Made by a program: the position numbers and the translations under genes. A stretch of 9,103 nt of DNA from contig JAILPD010000057.1 of assembly GCA_024690445.1 (NCBI GenBank), positions 1 to 9,103 on the forward strand. The letters are read 5' to 3'. Below, one piece after another: positions 7,070 through 9,103 of this stretch (within the stretch, counting starts at the first letter, position 1; each line of letters begins with the position of its first letter). The notes beneath the pieces were generated by a model. It made no database searches. It saw only the letters and a list, made by a program, of their open reading frames with translations, and had not been told where the DNA came from. This stretch comes from Acholeplasmatales bacterium. Its GTDB lineage: Bacteria; Bacillota_I; Bacilli_A; Acholeplasmatales; Anaeroplasmataceae.

Positions 7070-7603
7070 ATGTCAACACAATTACAAAGAGCGTTAGCTA
7101 TACATTCAGCGCCTGCCCTATGTGGTATTAAGGCATCTAATTTAATAAATGTGGATTATAGCGATGATTTATTTAAGGAGATAGAAGAATTAAATAAAAA
7201 GTTCACTAATTTTCGTTTCTATATCTTAAAAAAAGATAAGAACAAGGTACTTATTTTAATTTATAGAAAAAGAGTACTTGAAAGAGAATTAAATAGAAAT
7301 TCTAACAAGGAATTTTTAAAAGAGCTTGGATATGATTTAAGCAGTATTGATTCAATGCTTCTATGCTTAAAGGAAAGAGTTGCTTATGATGATTTTCCAC
7401 ATGAGATTGGCGTTTTTTTAGGATATGACCTAAGCGATATAAAATCATTCATCGAAAATAAGAAATGCTTATATACAGGCTATTGGAAGGTTTATTCTAA
7501 TTTAGATGAAAAGCTAGAATTATTTAGTAAATATACTAGATGTAAGAATTGTGTGATTAAAATGATTGATAAAGGCTTTCCTATAGAAAATTTTATGAGA
7601 TAA
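7070..7603 (+). CDS. DUF3793 family protein of unknown function
   Basis: The 177-residue soluble protein has the features I associate with DUF3793, a family of Firmicutes and related anaerobes often beside flavodoxin genes. These are an N-terminal HSAPALCGIKASNL (His12, Cys18), a central beta-strand section with FRFYILKK and KVLILIYRKR, and PHEIGVFLGYDLSDIKSFIE (His111, Glu112), followed by KCLYTGYWKVY. Near the end there is a Cys158-x-x-Cys161 pair in TRCKNC. The His and Cys residues could bind a metal, haem or a flavin partner, but nothing proves it. There is no signal peptide or membrane helix, so it should be cytoplasmic. ATG 7070 is six bases after AGGAGAG. It leads an operon whose second gene, 14 bases on, is flavodoxin, so a redox or iron-economy role is inferred from context. 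Confidence 0.8.
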   Translation: MSTQLQRALAIHSAPALCGIKASNLINVDYSDDLFKEIEELNKKFTNFRFYILKKDKNKVLILIYRKRVLERELNRNSNKEFLKELGYDLSSIDSMLLCLKERVAYDDFPHEIGVFLGYDLSDIKSFIENKKCLYTGYWKVYSNLDEKLELFSKYTRCKNCVIKMIDKGFPIENFMR

Positions 7604-7617
7604 GATGAGGAGAAGAA

Positions 7618-8016
7618 ATGAAAAAGATCGTTGTTTATTGGAGTGGAACAGGAAATACAGAGGAGATTGCAAATAAAATCGCAGCTGATTTAGGATGTGA
7701 TGCATTTAGTGTGAGTGCGATTTCTGCAAGTGACGCACTTGAAAATGATTTAATTATCTTTGGTTGTCCAGCAATGGGAGCTGAGGAATTAGAGGATGCT
7801 GAATTTAAGCCATTCTATGATGAGGTTATGGCATCTATTGGAGATAAGAAGATTGCCCTATTTGGCTCTTATGGCTGGGGTGACGGCGAATGGATGAGAA
7901 ATTGGGAAGCAGAGGTTGGTGCTAACCTAGTAACAAATGGATTAATTGTTAATGGTGGAGCATCTGATATTGATGATAGTGAATATCAAAGATTTATTGG
8001 AGAATTAAATATTTAG
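7618..8016 (+). CDS. Short-chain flavodoxin
   Basis: Flavodoxins are small cytoplasmic FMN proteins that carry one electron at low potential and often replace ferredoxin when iron is scarce. The 132-residue product matches the short-chain clostridial type throughout. The phosphate loop SGTGNTE spans 9-15, the loop GCPAMGAEELE (49-59) contains Met53, and GSYGWGDGEWMRNWE (from 83) supplies the aromatic stacking residue Trp87. The long-chain insertion is absent. Its ribosome binding site AGGAG (7608-7612) is five bases before the ATG, and the gene starts 14 bases after the DUF3793 stop, so the two share the upstream promoter. Partner enzymes cannot be named from this window. Confidence 0.95.
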   Translation: MKKIVVYWSGTGNTEEIANKIAADLGCDAFSVSAISASDALENDLIIFGCPAMGAEELEDAEFKPFYDEVMASIGDKKIALFGSYGWGDGEWMRNWEAEVGANLVTNGLIVNGGASDIDDSEYQRFIGELNI

Positions 8017-8040
8017 TTTTCACTATTTTGGGGAGAGGCT

Positions 8041-8739
8041 ATGTTTATTGATATTGAAAATATTAAAAAATCATATGGTGAAGGTGAAAATAAATTTCAG
8101 GTTTTGAAAGGAATATCTTTTGAAGTAGAAAAAGGAGAAATGGTTGTTTTACTTGGACCATCAGGTTCAGGTAAATCAACTCTTTTAAATATTATTGGAG
8201 GTATTGATACATTAGATTCAGGACGTGTCGGAATTGATGGAGAATACATCGAAAACATGTCTGAAAAGGAAAGAATAGCTTATAGAAGAAAGAATTTGGG
8301 ATATGTTTTTCAAAGCTATAATCTAATACCTAATTTAACAGTAAGAGAAAATATTGAGGTAGGAGCTTATTTATCTAAAAAGCATTTAGATATTGAGGAG
8401 CTCTTATTTGTGCTTGGCTTAAAGAAGCATGAAAATAAAATACCAGCACAGCTTTCAGGTGGACAACAACAGCGTACATCTATTGGTCGTGCTATAATCA
8501 AAAATCCTAATTTATTATTATGTGATGAGCCAACAGGAGCCTTAGATAGTGATACATCTAAGCAAATATTAGAGCTAATTGAAAAGGTAAAGGAAAAATA
8601 TAATACATCAATTATTATGGTTACTCATAATGAGAATATCGCTAAAATGGCTGATACTATTATTAGATTAAAGGATGGTAGTATTAAATCAATTGATAAA
8701 AACATTGATAAGGTAAAGGCAGTTGATCTTGAGCTATGA
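8041..8739 (+). CDS. ABC transporter ATP-binding protein, MacB/LolD type
   Basis: The 232-residue protein is a complete nucleotide-binding subunit that would dimerise on the inner face of the membrane and drive the permease encoded next. Motifs in order: Walker A GPSGSGKST (39-47), Q-loop with Gln91 in VFQSYNLIPNLTVRENI, signature LSGGQQQR (138-145), Walker B LLLCDEP with Asp162 and Glu163, D-loop ALD (167-169) and H-loop His196 in MVTHN. The layout, including the D-loop context TGALD, is that of the LolD/MacB/BceA branch, whose members work with FtsX-like permeases in export, peptide resistance or envelope signalling. The substrate is unknown. It starts 24 bases after the flavodoxin stop, behind a GGGGAGAGG site (8030-8038), with no terminator between, so co-transcription with flavodoxin is likely but not certain. 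Confidence 0.93.
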   Translation: MFIDIENIKKSYGEGENKFQVLKGISFEVEKGEMVVLLGPSGSGKSTLLNIIGGIDTLDSGRVGIDGEYIENMSEKERIAYRRKNLGYVFQSYNLIPNLTVRENIEVGAYLSKKHLDIEELLFVLGLKKHENKIPAQLSGGQQQRTSIGRAIIKNPNLLLCDEPTGALDSDTSKQILELIEKVKEKYNTSIIMVTHNENIAKMADTIIRLKDGSIKSIDKNIDKVKAVDLEL

Positions 8740-9103
8740 GAAATCCATTATTTAAAAGACTACCTAGAGAATTTAAGAAGGATATCATTAAATACATTAT
8801 AATGTTTTTATTCTTAACATTACCAATAGCCCTATGTAGTGGCTATATGATTGGTAATGATTCTATGATTCAAACATATTATGATGGAATTAATGATTAT
8901 AAATTAGAGGATGGCCATTTTGTAGCAATCAATGAAATAGATGAAAATCTAATAGATGAGATTGAAGAAGAGGAAAACATTACAATATATAACCTTTATT
9001 ATAAGGATGTAGAATCATCTTCACATACTATCAGAATTTATAAAATAAGTGATAGAAATGATATTAATAAATGGTGTATTCATGAAGGAAAATTACCATC
9101 AAA
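8736..9103 (+). CDS. FtsX/MacB-like ABC transporter permease (3' partial)
   Basis: ATG 8736 overlaps the ATPase stop in ATGA, a classic sign of translational coupling, and the frame stays open for 122 codons to the end of the window. The product starts with a basic segment (MRNPLFKRLPREFKK), then one hydrophobic helix (about residues 17-40) and the start of a hydrophilic extracellular domain with an acidic stretch near EIEEEEN. The last visible residues, EGKLPS, resemble the E-G-R-L-P motif common in the periplasmic or extracellular core of MacB-type permeases. This N-terminal helix followed by a large outside domain, together with the adjacent ATPase, supports an FtsX-family permease. The remaining helices lie beyond the window. 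Substrate and direction cannot be told. Confidence 0.82.
   Translation, partial: MRNPLFKRLPREFKKDIIKYIIMFLFLTLPIALCSGYMIGNDSMIQTYYDGINDYKLEDGHFVAINEIDENLIDEIEEEENITIYNLYYKDVESSSHTIRIYKISDRNDINKWCIHEGKLPS

Noticed and set aside
7520..7705. Small minus-strand open frame across the DUF3793-flavodoxin junction
   Set aside because: It overlaps the ends of two supported genes and has no recognisable family.
1..9103. Mycoplasma-type genetic code (TGA as Trp)
   Set aside because: TGA ends genes at 337-339 and 8737-8739 in positions that overlap the next start, and Trp codons are TGG.
1..9103. CRISPR array, insertion sequence, tRNA or rRNA
   Set aside because: No regularly spaced direct repeats, transposase, terminal repeats, tRNA cloverleaf or rRNA segment were recognised on reading.

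Overview
The window is AT-rich, and every convincing gene is on the + strand with short gaps. TGA is used as a real stop (337-339 and 8737-8739) and Trp is TGG, so this is the standard bacterial code, not the Mycoplasma code. Strong AGGAGG/AGGTGAT ribosome binding sites, a short DnaE-type polymerase, a Bacilli-type PGK and a clostridial-type short flavodoxin point to a low-GC Firmicute. An uncultured gut lineage near the Erysipelotrichales or RF39 (Mollicutes relatives) is my best guess; that placement is an inference.

Layout. (1) 1-1769: the 3' end of an unrecognised gene, then a secreted, membrane-anchored protein of about five Ig-like modules whose start overlaps the upstream stop (TGATG). 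(2) 1827-4754: dnaE, a compact DNA polymerase III alpha subunit with an intact polymerase active site and a PHP domain that has lost its metal-binding residues. (3) 4799-6995: a glycolytic unit, with a good extended -10 promoter, pgk, tpiA and a strong intrinsic terminator. (4) 6998-9103: a separately regulated operon. A near-consensus promoter is flanked by two matching palindromes (TTAGT-N4-ACTAA) and drives a DUF3793-family protein, a short-chain flavodoxin, a MacB/LolD-type ABC ATPase and the start of its permease, which runs off the window.

How they work together. pgk and tpiA catalyse nearby steps of lower glycolysis and end at one terminator. The DUF3793-flavodoxin pair looks like a redox module. 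Flavodoxins commonly replace ferredoxin when iron is short, and the half-sites GTTAG/CTAAC recall those of DtxR/IdeR-type metalloregulators, so metal-responsive control of this operon is a reasonable but unproven idea. The ABC transporter genes follow with no visible terminator and may be co-transcribed.

The part most worth following up is the two-operator promoter together with DUF3793, a family of unknown function. No CRISPR array, insertion sequence, tRNA or rRNA was recognised, and no stretch over 300 bases lacks a gene.
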